From Blastopirellula marina (GTDB taxonomy: Bacteria; Planctomycetota; Planctomycetia; Pirellulales; Pirellulaceae): a stretch of 64,000 nucleotides of DNA. The stretch lies in assembly GCF_002967715.1 (NCBI RefSeq), contig NZ_PUIA01000038.1, positions 1-64,000 on the forward strand, read 5' to 3'. Below are positions 1 through 9,147 of this stretch, piece after piece. Below the pieces are notes generated by a model, which did not search any database, was not told the DNA's origin, and saw nothing but the letters and a program-made list of their open reading frames with translations. Each line of letters starts with the position of its first letter. The stretch's first letter is position 1. A program made the translations under genes and the position numbers.

Positions 1-115
<115 letters not shown>

Positions 116-310
116 ATATTTGCTTAAGCCCAGTGACCGAAGCCACCAAAGCATGTGAGCAAGTTAAAAATCTATGTGTTTGAACTAGCTACTAGTTTAA
201 AAAGAAATTGAACTAGCTTGAGTCCAAATTTGTGATCGCCTCTTCAGGAATGCAAGCATTCTCAAAGAAGCACAACCACCATTGTTCTCAAACAGAGGTC
301 ACTACCAAAT

Positions 311-322
311 TGTCAAAGATCA
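311..322 (-). promoter_or_regulatory. boxA-like antitermination site in the rRNA leader
   Basis: On the minus strand this reads TGATCTTTGACA, matching 10 of 12 bases of the classical rRNA boxA (TGCTCTTTAACA). It lies between the proposed promoter and the 16S 5' end, where Nus-factor antitermination sites are expected. Inferred from position and similarity only. Confidence 0.4.
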
Positions 323-373
323 AAAGCTTTCGCTTCTCCCTGTCGGCGTCAGTCGCTTCAGGTGAGACGGTAT

Positions 374-401
374 ATCCTACTGCTTCTTGGTTTGGCGTCA
401 A
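374..401 (-). promoter_or_regulatory. Probable rRNA promoter
   Basis: Read leftward there is TTGACG (396-401), a 16-base spacer, then TAGGAT (374-379). It lies about 260 bases upstream of the 16S 5' end, a normal leader length. The -35 matches five of six sigma-70 consensus bases and the -10 four of six. Position supports it; the weak -10 keeps confidence moderate. Confidence 0.45.
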
Positions 402-627
402 AGGGGCTGACGGGGTTTTTGTTTAGAAAAGATGAAATCAAGTTGTAAGATGCTGTGCTAAAACACATTACGGCGATGCAAATTCCTGTGGAACGTTCCC
501 CTTTTCACTGCGGAAGGAGCTAGTGACCCTGTAAAGAGCGGCTCCGATCTAGTATTTTACGAGTGTCGGAGCACGTGTTTCGCTGAAGCGTAGAATTGAT
601 TGCCAGGTAAGTAAGGGCATAGGTGTC

Positions 628-1053
628 ATGATGTGTCGTGGAGTTCGCGGGGCGACTACGGTTACTCACAACGATCGAGACGAGATCCTTGAAGCGACTC
701 GACAGCTATTGGCCCTGATGATTCGACAGAATGGAATCGATCCGAAGGATGTAGCCAGCGCCATCTTTACGGTGACCAGCGATCTCGATGCTGAGTTTCC
801 GGCTCTGGCGGCACGGCAGATTGGATGGATGGATGTTCCCCTGATCTGCACTCATGAAATTAGTGTTCCCGGCTCTTTACCATTATGTGTCCGGATTCTC
901 TTGCACTGGAACACGGAAAAAGCTCAAGACGCAATCCATCATGTCTACGTGCGAGATGCCGTCCGACTGCGACCGGATTTGTGTCAGGTTCCCGAGATCG
1001 ACTGGAAGGAACTTGAGCATTGGATTGAGAAGCAGATGGCAGGCATGAAGTAG
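628..1053 (+). CDS. aroH: Chorismate mutase, AroH type
   Basis: A 141-residue protein matching the monofunctional AroH-class chorismate mutase (chorismate to prephenate, the branch to phenylalanine and tyrosine). It opens with the family signature RGVRGATTV, whose arginine is a substrate ligand. The central [18 protein letters not shown] region carries the active-site Glu and Arg. The C-terminal [14 protein letters not shown] region carries the Tyr and Arg equivalent to Tyr108/Arg116 of the Bacillus enzyme. Length is slightly above the usual 120-130 residues because of a short C-terminal extension. The ATG at 628 has AGGTG seven bases upstream; 631 is an alternative. It stands alone and is followed by two hairpins. 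Confidence 0.93.
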   Translation: MMCRGVRGATTVTHNDRDEILEATRQLLALMIRQNGIDPKDVASAIFTVTSDLDAEFPALAARQIGWMDVPLICTHEISVPGSLPLCVRILLHWNTEKAQDAIHHVYVRDAVRLRPDLCQVPEIDWKELEHWIEKQMAGMK

Positions 1054-1061
1054 GTTGTTGC

Positions 1062-1090
1062 TGTAACACCTTTTATGGAAAGGTGTTACA
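1062..1090 (+). terminator. Perfect hairpin downstream of aroH
   Basis: A 12-bp perfect inverted repeat, TGTAACACCTTT / AAAGGTGTTACA, with a five-base loop (TATGG), starts 8 bases after the aroH stop. There is no T-tract, so it may be an mRNA-stabilising hairpin rather than an intrinsic terminator. Confidence 0.5.
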
Positions 1091-1184
1091 GCGATTCCGG
1101 GTCTCTGTTGCTAGTTTTGGATAGCTGCTGGATCCCGTGTTGCTTACGGCTCTCTCGATAACTCACACCCGCTCTGTTTGGGGT

Positions 1185-1212
1185 AAATGCTCGCTGTGCG
1201 GGCATTTTTTTT
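1185..1212 (+). terminator. Rho-independent terminator after aroH
   Basis: A 10-bp stem (AAATGCTCGC / GCGGGCATTT, one G-T pair) with a TGT loop is followed directly by a run of T residues. This is the classic intrinsic terminator layout, about 130 bases past aroH. Confidence 0.75.
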
Positions 1213-1414
1213 GGCTGACTCTCAATGCTTGGGGTGGAAAAAACCCTGTATTATCGCGGATAAACGCAGCAATTGTCTATGGTCTTCATGGGAAGTTAAC
1301 GATACTATTGCTAACACCTCATCCTTAGTCGATTGACACGGCAGTTGCCCCACTGCCGGACATCCATATTTCACTCCAAAGTGGTGCAGGCAGGCACTAG
1401 GAAAGGAGGCTCGT

Positions 1415-2326
1415 ATGCAGGATGTGATCGCGGGTTACTTCATTGTTGGTGTTATCAGCCTTGGCGGCTTCTTTGCCACAAGAGCCTGGACCAAGGGCTG
1501 GTCGGTATTCGCTCTGAATCAATTCGCGGTCGTTGTGGTTGCTGCCGTTGGGCTCTATACGGCATTCGTTTGGGAAAGTCTCTTCCTGACAGAGCTGTTG
1601 CCGTTCTCGAACTTGATCATTCTTAGTAACGCTTATCCATTGGCAGCGATGGTACTTGCAGCGATCGCATCCAACCGATTACGTGATCAGGGGTGGCGAC
1701 GAGTCATTCCCATGAGCGGTCTGCTTGGAGCTGGTGTCTGGTCGTTGATCTATCCCTTAATGGGACAGGCACCAGAGTGTGATATGAACTGGGATTCCCA
1801 GGGTATTTGCTACCAGACGACGAACCAGACATGCACTGCAGCTTGTGCGGCCACGCTTCTGAACTACTACGACATTCCTACAACCGAAGAGGAGATGGCC
1901 GAGTTGTGTTTGACTCGGCAGGGAACGTCTTGGAAAGGGTTCTACCGAGGATTAAAGCTTAAAACGAAGGATACACACTACCGGGTGCGGATGGACTATC
2001 TCACCGCCGATGAACTGGCAGCCTCGCGCAGGCCGGTTGTACTGCGTGTTGGAAAGCAAGCCTGGTTTGGGGGTGGCAATGCCGCAGGTCTGCCAGACGG
2101 GTGGAAAGTGGGTGAGATTCACTCGGTTGTCTGTCTGGGGCAAATTCAAGGCTACTATGTCATTGCCGACCCTAACCCGGACATTGGCATCGAGTTCTGG
2201 AGCAAGGAAGAACTGCTAAAAGTCTGGGATGGCCATAGCGCTCGGCTTGAACGTGACTACGAAGGGCCACCGTTCAAAGACACGCGAAGTGGACTCGACA
2301 ATATCCGAGTGCTTGCCAGGCGTTAA
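1415..2326 (+). CDS. Membrane protein with C39-like cysteine peptidase domain
   Basis: A 303-residue protein with about four predicted membrane helices in residues 1-120, then a soluble domain. That domain begins with QTTNQTCTAACAATLLNYY, which resembles the nucleophile motif of peptidase family C39 (Q-x-x-x-x-C with the following helix AATLLNYY). The motif GEIHSVVCLG about 80-90 residues later supplies a His, and YYVIADPNPD the Asp, in the order expected for a papain-like C39 triad. C39 domains usually process double-glycine leaders within ABC exporters, but no ATPase or ABC membrane domain is present here, so the substrate is unknown. The start is fixed by an excellent Shine-Dalgarno. The stop overlaps the convergent cyclo-ligase gene by 4 bases. 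Confidence 0.72.
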   Translation: MQDVIAGYFIVGVISLGGFFATRAWTKGWSVFALNQFAVVVVAAVGLYTAFVWESLFLTELLPFSNLIILSNAYPLAAMVLAAIASNRLRDQGWRRVIPMSGLLGAGVWSLIYPLMGQAPECDMNWDSQGICYQTTNQTCTAACAATLLNYYDIPTTEEEMAELCLTRQGTSWKGFYRGLKLKTKDTHYRVRMDYLTADELAASRRPVVLRVGKQAWFGGGNAAGLPDGWKVGEIHSVVCLGQIQGYYVIADPNPDIGIEFWSKEELLKVWDGHSARLERDYEGPPFKDTRSGLDNIRVLARR

Positions 2327-2907
2327 GTTTTCGCGGAGCAGCGAATCGATTGCGATTCGGTAATGAGATGGTCGACAGGCCGGTCGTGGGCATCGGCCGG
2401 GATCTCCGGGAAAATCTGGCAATCGAACGCCAGGCCAATCTTCAGGCAATCGCTTCGCAAGTTCGTCAGCAACCTATCGAAATAACCTTTGCCATAGCCG
2501 ATCCGGTTGCCGTGCCGGTCGAACGCAACGCCAGGCACTACGATCGTATCTAGCATCTCGGGGGCAACGGTTTGCTCCGCTCGCAGCGTTGCGATTGGTT
2601 CCAGTATTCCAAATGCGCCCCGCTCAAGCTGCTGGGGATCGGTGAGTAGGAAGAGGCCCAGTTCCTGGTTTGTCAGGCAATAGGGAACCACGACCTGGTG
2701 GCCGTTGGCTAACACTTCTTCCAGGATGCGCGTCGTTTTGACTTCGTCGCGCACGCTCACATAGACTAGCCAGTAAGAGTCTTCTTGAATCGGGAATTCG
2801 GCAATAAGTCGGCTGCAAATGACTTCGCTTCGCCTTCCAGCATCACCTAGTTGCTGACGTCGTGCGATTGCCTGGCGGCGAATATCGTTCTTGTCTAGTG
2901 AGTTCAT
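2323..2907 (-). CDS. 5-formyltetrahydrofolate cyclo-ligase
   Basis: Converts 5-formyl-THF to 5,10-methenyl-THF using ATP (MTHFS/YgfA family). It has the N-terminal DIRRQAIARRQQL basic helix and the diagnostic C-terminal block GVAFDRHGNRIGYGKGYFDRLL, which holds the ATP-binding G-x-G-x-G-Y-Y/F-D element. The block PVDHLITE near the end is also typical. About 194 residues, normal length. I place the start at the ATG at 2907; a TTG four codons upstream (2919) is possible. It converges with the C39-like gene with a 4-base overlap. Confidence 0.93.
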   Translation of the reverse strand: MNSLDKNDIRRQAIARRQQLGDAGRRSEVICSRLIAEFPIQEDSYWLVYVSVRDEVKTTRILEEVLANGHQVVVPYCLTNQELGLFLLTDPQQLERGAFGILEPIATLRAEQTVAPEMLDTIVVPGVAFDRHGNRIGYGKGYFDRLLTNLRSDCLKIGLAFDCQIFPEIPADAHDRPVDHLITESQSIRCSAKT

Positions 2908-2928
2908 GTATGCCGTCAATTGTGTCAG

Positions 2929-3510
2929 CTAACCGAACAAGGCCATCGTCAGGGGTATGCCAGTGAACCAAGAATAGAGGCTTGCCACTGTTCGGGTAAG
3001 TGCGGACAGCAAGGACAAGATCGAAAGTCCAAACCCTATCCAACGAGCCTTGGAGCGTCGATGGGATAGCAGATAGACATTTGATATGACTGCGACAGCT
3101 GCGAGTAGCACACCAAGAATTGAGTAGTAGCAGGCAAGGTTCGCCAGCAAGGCGACGATAGAGCCGCCGATACTGGCGTAATCTACCGGAAGAGATTCGA
3201 AGAACCTTCTCATAGCCGGGACTGCCGCGAGTGGCGGAGTTGCAGTAGCCGCCGGTTCTGCTTCCACGCATTCTTCAGCAATGATTGCCGTAATGGGTTC
3301 GTCTTCTGCTTCATCCGGCGCGAGATAGATTGCAAGGACAGGAGCCCTGCGAATGGGCGGAACTTGCAGTAGAACCGTCTGACTGGAACTCGCCCCGTCA
3401 ACTGCGGACGCTCTAACCGTTTCGCTGCGAATGAATGGCGTGCCACACTTCCAGCAGCGATTGACTGCCCCCATGAGCTCTTCACCGCAATTACTGCATA
3501 TGACACTCAT
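2929..3510 (-). CDS. Zinc-ribbon membrane protein of unknown function
   Basis: A 193-residue protein that starts with a CSNC...CWKC zinc ribbon at residues 5-23. A low-complexity Ala/Glu-rich linker (about 30-100) follows, then two or three hydrophobic segments near 110-140, 142-165 and 175-193. Such zinc-ribbon plus membrane-anchor proteins are common and mostly uncharacterised in planctomycetes. It sits 21 bases upstream of the cyclo-ligase gene on the same strand, so the two may be cotranscribed. I cannot assign a function. Confidence 0.7.
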   Translation of the reverse strand: MSVICSNCGEELMGAVNRCWKCGTPFIRSETVRASAVDGASSSQTVLLQVPPIRRAPVLAIYLAPDEAEDEPITAIIAEECVEAEPAATATPPLAAVPAMRRFFESLPVDYASIGGSIVALLANLACYYSILGVLLAAVAVISNVYLLSHRRSKARWIGFGLSILSLLSALTRTVASLYSWFTGIPLTMALFG

Positions 3511-3737
3511 GGATGGGACCTAAGTTGAGGGGGGGTTCGAGTTAGGTGGTCGTGAACAGCATATAGATTCGCGCACAACGGCAATCTTGTGAAGTCACGT
3601 CAAACGGACTACTCTAAAAAGTTTACCGCGAATAGCCAAATATTCTCCTATTCATTGCCATCCTCCTGAAAAAAGCCGCAAATCGGCCTTTCCATCGTCA
3701 AGTGTTTTCAGGGGATCCCATTCGTATCGTGAGAAGC

Positions 3738-6700
3738 ATGTTGAACTTGAAAAGCTTGAACATTCTGTCCTGTTCTTTGTTGGTCCTGGTATTGATTGGT
3801 ATGGGCGGCTTGCCGCTGCTGGCCGAAGTACCGGAGCCAGAAGTTCCTCAACTCGCTCCGGCCTCAGATGAAGGTGAAAAGGCGATCTCTGGGTACAAAG
3901 TTCCTGAAGGGTTCACGATGAGCCTTTTTGCGGCCGAACCGATGACTGCGAATCCCGTGGCATTTTGTCTCGATGATTTCGGTCGCGTCTATGTGGCGGA
4001 AACCTATCGGCAGGGTCAGGGGGTCGAGGACAACCGGAATCACAACTATTGGCTGGTCGACGATCTCTCCGCGCAATCGGTGGCCGATCGTCGCGCCTAC
4101 ATTCTGAAGCATCATCCTGAAGCGGCTCAGAAATATACCCAGCACGACGATCGCATTCGCATGTTGGTGGATACTGACGGCGACGGCAAAGCAGACAATG
4201 ACACGGTCTTTTCGGCCGGCTACAACGACGTGGTGGAAGGAACCGGGGCTGGTGTGTTGGCGCTCAACGGCAGTGTTTACTACACCAACATTCCGCATGT
4301 GTGGAAGCTGGAAGACGTTGATGGAGATGGTGTTGCAGACGAAAAGAAGTCCCTTAGTGAAGGGTACGGCGTTCGCTTTGCGTTTCGCGGTCACGACTTG
4401 CACGGCCTGACTTTGGGCCCCGACGGCAAGATCTATTTCAGTATTGGTGACCGTGGGTACAACATCGAAGTCAATGGAGCGAAGCTCAAAGATCCAGGCT
4501 CGGGTGCCGTGTTCCGCTGTAATCCTGATGGATCGAACCTGGAGGTCTTCTGCACGGGGCTACGCAATCCTCAGGAACTTGCATTCGATGATTTCGGCAA
4601 CCTGTTTACTTGCGACAACAACTCGGACAGTGGTGACCAGGCCCGATGGATTTATCTGGTTAAGGATGGGCACACGGGCTGGAACATGGCTTACCAGTAT
4701 CTCAGTGATCGCGGACCGTGGAACCGAGAGAAACTGTGGCATCCACACCACGAGGGACAAGCCGCTTATATCGTTCCGCCGATCGTCAACATTTCGGACG
4801 GACCGAGCGGGCTGGTCTATTACCCCGGTACCGGTTTTGGCAAGCAGTACGATGGCACGTTCTTTCTCTGTGACTTCCGTGGTGGTCCGGCGAATAGCGG
4901 TATCCGAACATTCCGCATGGAAGCCAAGGGTGCTGGTTATGGCCTGGTTGACTCCGCGGAGTTCCTCTGGAAATGTCTGGTGACCGACGTCGATTTCGGC
5001 CCTGATGGTGCCATGTATGTTAGCGACTGGGTCGATGGATGGACCGGGTTGAATAAGGGACGTATCTATCGCCTGACCAAAGACAATCCGGAAGACGCAA
5101 AGCTGATCGCCGAAGTGAAAGAGCTCTTGCCGAGTGACTTCACGGCCAAGTCGGATGACGAACTGAAGCAACTGCTGGGCCATGCCGATCGCCGCGTGCG
5201 GATGAAAGCACAGTTCGCACTAGCCGCTGGCGGCAAGCTTGATGTACTGAAGGCGGTCGCTGCTGATAGTGATCAATCGCAGTTTGCCCGTCTACATGCC
5301 ATTTGGGGCATCGGACAAATTGCGGAAGGGGAAGCTAAGATCTCCGATCGCGTGAAATCGGTGGAACTGCTCTCGACGCAATTGGTGAAAGACAAAGACC
5401 CTGAAGTCCGGGCACAAGTTGGCCGAGTCCTGGGAGAGCTACGCGTGATCTATGGGCTTCCAGAATTACTGGAAGATGAGAACCCACGAGTTCAATACTT
5501 CGCCATGATCGGACTGGGCAATGCCGGACCGCATGGTGATCCGAATCAGGTAATCGATCGTGTCGCCGCGATTTTGGCTAAGAATGCGGATCAAGATCCA
5601 GTTTTGCGTCATGGCGGTATTATGGCGATGGCTGGCATGCGAAGTCTTCAGTCACTGGCTGATTTGGCCAATCATCCATCTCCCAGTGTTCGTATCGCAG
5701 CCGTGGTCGCTTTGCGGAGACTTGAGAGTCCGACCGTCGTGCGTTTCTTGACCGATGGGAATGAATTAGTCGTTCTGGAAGCGGTACGTGCGATTCACGA
5801 TCTGCCGATGGAAGCCGCATTGCCACAGGCCGCTCGGTTGATTGATTCAGGCTGGAAGAACGATGCCCTGCTTCGCCGTGTGCTCAATGCGAACTTCCGC
5901 CTGGGTGACCAGGAGAACGCCGAAGCACTGGCTCGCTTCGCCGCTAGAAGTGACATGCCAGAGGCGATGCGATTGGAAGCGTTATCGATGCTGGAAGCCT
6001 GGGATAAGCCAGGTCAGCTAGATCGTGTGATCAACTTCTATCGCCCGCTGGAAGAACGGGACAATGCAGTTGCCAAAGAGGCTCTGGCCGGGGCTTTACC
6101 AAAACTATTGACCACTGACGAGGCGGTTCGCAACAAGGCGGCCAAGCTGGCTGCTTCATTCGGAATTAAAGAGGTTGCACCGGTGCTGATTGGTTTGGCC
6201 ACCGATTCCAAGCAATCTGCCGAAACGAGAGCCGATGCGATCGCTGCGTTGGTCAGTGTCGATGCCGACAAGGCCATGCCGATTGTGCAAGAAGCCCTGA
6301 AGTCGGATCAGCCATTGGTCCGTGCCGTAGCACGCGATCAAGTGGCGAAGCTTACTCCGGATGCCGCGGCCAAGACGCTGGCGGAGGGAATTGCTTCGGA
6401 TTCGACGATCGAACGTCAAAAGGCTTTGGCAACCTTGGGCAGCTTGAAGCCCGACGGTGCCGGGGAAATTGTTTCGGCCACGATGGATAGCCTGCTAGCC
6501 GGTAAGGTGCCTGAGGACACACGCCTGGATGTGATCGAAGCGGCAACTGCATTCAAAGACTCGGCAGAGGTTTCGTCGCTGCTCGAGAAGTACCGCTTGT
6601 CGCTGGATCCTGCTGATCCGCTGGCCGAATACCGTGTGGCACTTGCTGGTGGTGACTTCGAGCGAGGTCGCAAGATCTTCTTCGAGAAGACGGAAACGTC

Positions 6701-7091
6701 TTGCGTTCGCTGTCACCGTGCGATGGGAACCGGCGGCCGGGTTGGTCCGGAGTTGGATGCTTTGGGGCAGACGAAGACGCGTGAGTACCTCCTTGAAGCG
6801 GTCGTTCAGCCGAATGCCAAGATTGCCGAAGGTTTTGAGTCGATCCTGGTTCTGACGGTCGATGGTCAAACTTACTCAGGCGTTCTGAAAGAAGAAACGG
6901 ACGAGGCCGTCAACCTGGTCGATGCCGACGGAAAGTTGATTACGATTCCTCAAGATGATATCGAGGGACGCAAGAGTGCCAAGAGTCCGATGCCTGAAGA
7001 TATCTTCAAGCATCTGTCGAAGTCCGAACTGCGTGACCTGGTCGAGTTCCTGGCAAATCTCAAGAAGTCGGGGACAGCAGGTCACGAGTAA
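3738..7091 (+). CDS. PVC-type heme-binding CxxCH protein with beta-propeller and HEAT-like repeats
   Basis: A very large exported protein (about 1117 residues from the ATG at 3738). A GTG at 3702 would add 12 residues before the signal peptide, so I prefer 3738. Order: signal peptide ending near LLAEVPEP; a glucose/sorbosone-dehydrogenase-like propeller starting at GYKVPEGFTMSLFAAEP with FRCNPDGSNLEVFCTGLRNP and GPDGAMYVSDWVDG blocks; a long alpha-helical HEAT-like region (about 460-950); and a C-terminal cytochrome c-like domain with CVRCH near residue 990, followed by EAVVQPNAKIAEGFES and LVDADGKLITIP. This is the PVC-specific membrane-bound dehydrogenase/heme family, probably periplasmic and involved in sugar or polysaccharide oxidation. 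The last point is inference. Confidence 0.9.
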   Translation: MLNLKSLNILSCSLLVLVLIGMGGLPLLAEVPEPEVPQLAPASDEGEKAISGYKVPEGFTMSLFAAEPMTANPVAFCLDDFGRVYVAETYRQGQGVEDNRNHNYWLVDDLSAQSVADRRAYILKHHPEAAQKYTQHDDRIRMLVDTDGDGKADNDTVFSAGYNDVVEGTGAGVLALNGSVYYTNIPHVWKLEDVDGDGVADEKKSLSEGYGVRFAFRGHDLHGLTLGPDGKIYFSIGDRGYNIEVNGAKLKDPGSGAVFRCNPDGSNLEVFCTGLRNPQELAFDDFGNLFTCDNNSDSGDQARWIYLVKDGHTGWNMAYQYLSDRGPWNREKLWHPHHEGQAAYIVPPIVNISDGPSGLVYYPGTGFGKQYDGTFFLCDFRGGPANSGIRTFRMEAKGAGYGLVDSAEFLWKCLVTDVDFGPDGAMYVSDWVDGWTGLNKGRIYRLTKDNPEDAKLIAEVKELLPSDFTAKSDDELKQLLGHADRRVRMKAQFALAAGGKLDVLKAVAADSDQSQFARLHAIWGIGQIAEGEAKISDRVKSVELLSTQLVKDKDPEVRAQVGRVLGELRVIYGLPELLEDENPRVQYFAMIGLGNAGPHGDPNQVIDRVAAILAKNADQDPVLRHGGIMAMAGMRSLQSLADLANHPSPSVRIAAVVALRRLESPTVVRFLTDGNELVVLEAVRAIHDLPMEAALPQAARLIDSGWKNDALLRRVLNANFRLGDQENAEALARFAARSDMPEAMRLEALSMLEAWDKPGQLDRVINFYRPLEERDNAVAKEALAGALPKLLTTDEAVRNKAAKLAASFGIKEVAPVLIGLATDSKQSAETRADAIAALVSVDADKAMPIVQEALKSDQPLVRAVARDQVAKLTPDAAAKTLAEGIASDSTIERQKALATLGSLKPDGAGEIVSATMDSLLAGKVPEDTRLDVIEAATAFKDSAEVSSLLEKYRLSLDPADPLAEYRVALAGGDFERGRKIFFEKTETSCVRCHRAMGTGGRVGPELDALGQTKTREYLLEAVVQPNAKIAEGFESILVLTVDGQTYSGVLKEETDEAVNLVDADGKLITIPQDDIEGRKSAKSPMPEDIFKHLSKSELRDLVEFLANLKKSGTAGHE

Positions 7092-8066
7092 TCATTTCGT
7101 ACTGTTCTCGAAGAACTTCCACAGCTCGGCAGTGGCGTCGAGCTTGCTGGTGATGGGGCCAATCAAGCGAGGTGGTAGGTTGCGGCTGGCACCTGGCCAT
7201 TGATGTCCGTGCCCTTTGAGATAAAGGACCGTTAGCTCAGGCCCTCGGTTTCGGGAAGGGTAGCGAACCTTTTTGATTTCTTCGTCATCCAAGATGGTCG
7301 TTGGATCCGTCTCGCAGTGAATCGCCTGGGCCCATTTCTTCATGAGATCGACAACTGGGGGTGTCGTACGCGTGCCCCAGGGAAGTGATGATTCTCCGCC
7401 ATCCAGTGGTAGCACAGGATCTGCCGTTCCGAAGATGAAGAGTGTTGGTAGCGGTTTGGTTGGTTTCGGATCTTCCACGGCGACCATGCCGGCAACCGTA
7501 CCGATGGCAGCGAGGCGATCGGCCATCTCGGCACCTAGGCGAAATGTCATGCCGCCCCCGTTGCTGTGCCCGGTGGCGAAGACGCGGCTCTTGTCGAAAG
7601 GAACCTTTTTCATAAGGTCGTCTAGCAGGGTGCTTATGAATGCCACGTCGTCGATCTTGGACCTCGGTGAGCCTTCGCGAAGTTGGCCGGAGTTCCATAG
7701 CTGTGGATTGGCTAGAAAGTTGCTCGGTAGCCGTGGCCTGGCCGGCAGGCCGTTGGGTGCGATGACGACAAAACCCTTTTCGTCGGCCAGTTTTGCCCAG
7801 TTGTCGTGATCTAAGATCGACTCGGCATCACCCCCTGCTCCATGCATGGCAATAACCAAAGGAGGAGGCATTTGGTCGTTGTACCCCTTGGGGATGTGAA
7901 CCAACGCCGTCCGCGTGTATCCGTCGGACTCAAGAGCGATTTCGTACTGACCTGGTGTGGGTGGAGACGGAATCTCGGCTGCTTGGAAGTTATTGCCATT
8001 CCAGAGCAGCCAGCCAATCACTCCAACCAGGCAAAGCAGCACGAGCCAGCGGCGATTACGAAACAT
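7092..8066 (-). CDS. Exported CE1-type esterase (PHB depolymerase/feruloyl esterase-like)
   Basis: A 324-residue alpha/beta hydrolase with an N-terminal hydrophobic anchor or signal (WLVLLCLVGVIGWLLW). The LpqC/PHB-depolymerase family features are clear: VIAMHGAGGD (oxyanion region), GHSNGGG carrying the catalytic Ser, GTADPVLP carrying the Asp, and GHGHQWPG carrying the His. Members hydrolyse ester bonds such as feruloyl or acetyl groups on polysaccharides, or polyhydroxyalkanoates; the substrate cannot be told from sequence. It is convergent with the PVC cytochrome-like gene with no intervening base, so transcripts probably overlap. Confidence 0.88.
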   Translation of the reverse strand: MFRNRRWLVLLCLVGVIGWLLWNGNNFQAAEIPSPPTPGQYEIALESDGYTRTALVHIPKGYNDQMPPPLVIAMHGAGGDAESILDHDNWAKLADEKGFVVIAPNGLPARPRLPSNFLANPQLWNSGQLREGSPRSKIDDVAFISTLLDDLMKKVPFDKSRVFATGHSNGGGMTFRLGAEMADRLAAIGTVAGMVAVEDPKPTKPLPTLFIFGTADPVLPLDGGESSLPWGTRTTPPVVDLMKKWAQAIHCETDPTTILDDEEIKKVRYPSRNRGPELTVLYLKGHGHQWPGASRNLPPRLIGPITSKLDATAELWKFFENSTK

Positions 8067-8140
8067 GGCAACCTCGCAGGGAAAACAGGTATTACGGTAC
8101 CAAGTATTACCTGCGAAATGGTCTGTCGGTTTCGCGTGAC

Positions 8141-8917
8141 TTATGTTTCCAGGATGACGCCACCATCGACTCGAATGGCGGCACCGTTGGTAGCACTGGA
8201 AAGGGGAGAGCAGTAATAGGCCGTCGTGTTAGCAACCTCTTCGACTTCGGCAAATCGTTGAATGAGCGAAGTCGGCCGGGCACTTTTGAAGAAGTCCTTC
8301 TCGAATTCTTCTTTCGATTGGTTCGCTTCCTGGGCCAGTTCTCCCACGAACTGAGAAACTCCTTCCGAGGCTGTCGGCCCCGGCAGGATCGCGTTCACGG
8401 TAACATGAGTGCCTTTGGTGAGTCGAGCGATCCCGTTGACCAGAGAGATGTTCGCCGCCTTGGTCATGCCGTAGTGAATCATCTCGGAGGGAATCTGGAC
8501 ACCACTTTCACTGGAGACAAACAGAACTCGTCCCCAATTTCGGGCGAGCATGCCAGGTAGAACGCCGCGTGTCAAGCGTACGCCTGACATCACGTTTACC
8601 TGGTAGAACCGCTCCCAATCCTCGTCGGGAATCTCAGTGAAGTCTTTGGGTTCAAAGATTCCAGCGTTGTTCACCAGAATGTCAATTTGCCCCGCCTTAT
8701 CGAGCAGTTCGCTGCATCCCTGGGCCGTGGATACGTCAGCGGCAATGCCCCGTGCGCCGTGCCCGATTGACTGGGCCGCGGCCTGGGTGGATTCTTCGCT
8801 GCGTCCATTCACGATGACGTTCGCTCCTTCTTGGGCGAGTACTTGAGCAATTGCGTAGCCAATTCCTTTGGTTGAACCGGTAACCAGAGCATTCTTGTTC
8901 TTCAGTTGAAGATCCAT
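8141..8917 (-). CDS. Short-chain dehydrogenase/reductase
   Basis: A classical SDR of about 258 residues. It has the NAD(P)-binding GSTKGIG motif near the N-terminus, NNAG in the middle, the catalytic Ser in FVSSESG, and the YGMTK catalytic Tyr/Lys pair. The end ATNGAAIRVDGGVI is typical of FabG-like SDRs. The ATG at 8917 places the Rossmann strand at the usual distance; the ATG at 8953 would add 12 residues with no family match. Substrate unknown. Upstream of the esterase on the same strand, with a 74-base gap. Confidence 0.9.
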   Translation of the reverse strand: MDLQLKNKNALVTGSTKGIGYAIAQVLAQEGANVIVNGRSEESTQAAAQSIGHGARGIAADVSTAQGCSELLDKAGQIDILVNNAGIFEPKDFTEIPDEDWERFYQVNVMSGVRLTRGVLPGMLARNWGRVLFVSSESGVQIPSEMIHYGMTKAANISLVNGIARLTKGTHVTVNAILPGPTASEGVSQFVGELAQEANQSKEEFEKDFFKSARPTSLIQRFAEVEEVANTTAYYCSPLSSATNGAAIRVDGGVILET

Positions 8918-9147
8918 GAGATCAGCTTTCTCGCAAGTGGTTTTCAGAATCATACAAAGTCAGAGCACGCTCTCGTTAAGCGGTTGGCTAAACCGTCTTA
9001 GATGCGTGGCTCGCATCACGGTTACAAGTCACTTGCCCGAAACTCAAAGCGTTTCCACGTAGTTTAACGCAACGATGTACTGCTCATCGAAGATAATACG
9101 ATGGTGCAAGTTTCGGGCCGGACTGGCAATCTCCTGCAGGGCATCGG

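Larger units (their letters stand above)
116..627. other. rRNA leader and intergenic region (no gene seen)
   Basis: This 512-base stretch separates the 16S 5' end from aroH. It is AT-richer than the flanking genes. It holds a boxA-like site at 311-322 and a probable rRNA promoter at 374-401, both read leftward. An open frame at 232-426 on the plus strand has no ribosome-binding site, an unconvincing composition, and lies inside the presumed rRNA leader, so I do not call it a gene. The remaining part, 427-627, must carry the aroH promoter but shows no clear -35/-10 pair. Confidence 0.6.
1054..1414. other. Gene-free spacer between aroH and the C39-like gene
   Basis: These 361 bases contain the two hairpins described separately (1062-1090 and 1185-1212) and the unlocated promoter of the next gene. 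A strong ribosome-binding site (GAAAGGAGGC) ends about 6 bases before 1415. Two open frames on the plus strand (1137-1328, 1333-1626) have no family resemblance; the second overlaps the real gene out of frame. Confidence 0.6.

Noticed and set aside
232-426. 64-residue open frame on the plus strand
   Set aside because: It lies in the presumed rRNA leader, has no ribosome-binding site and an unusual composition.
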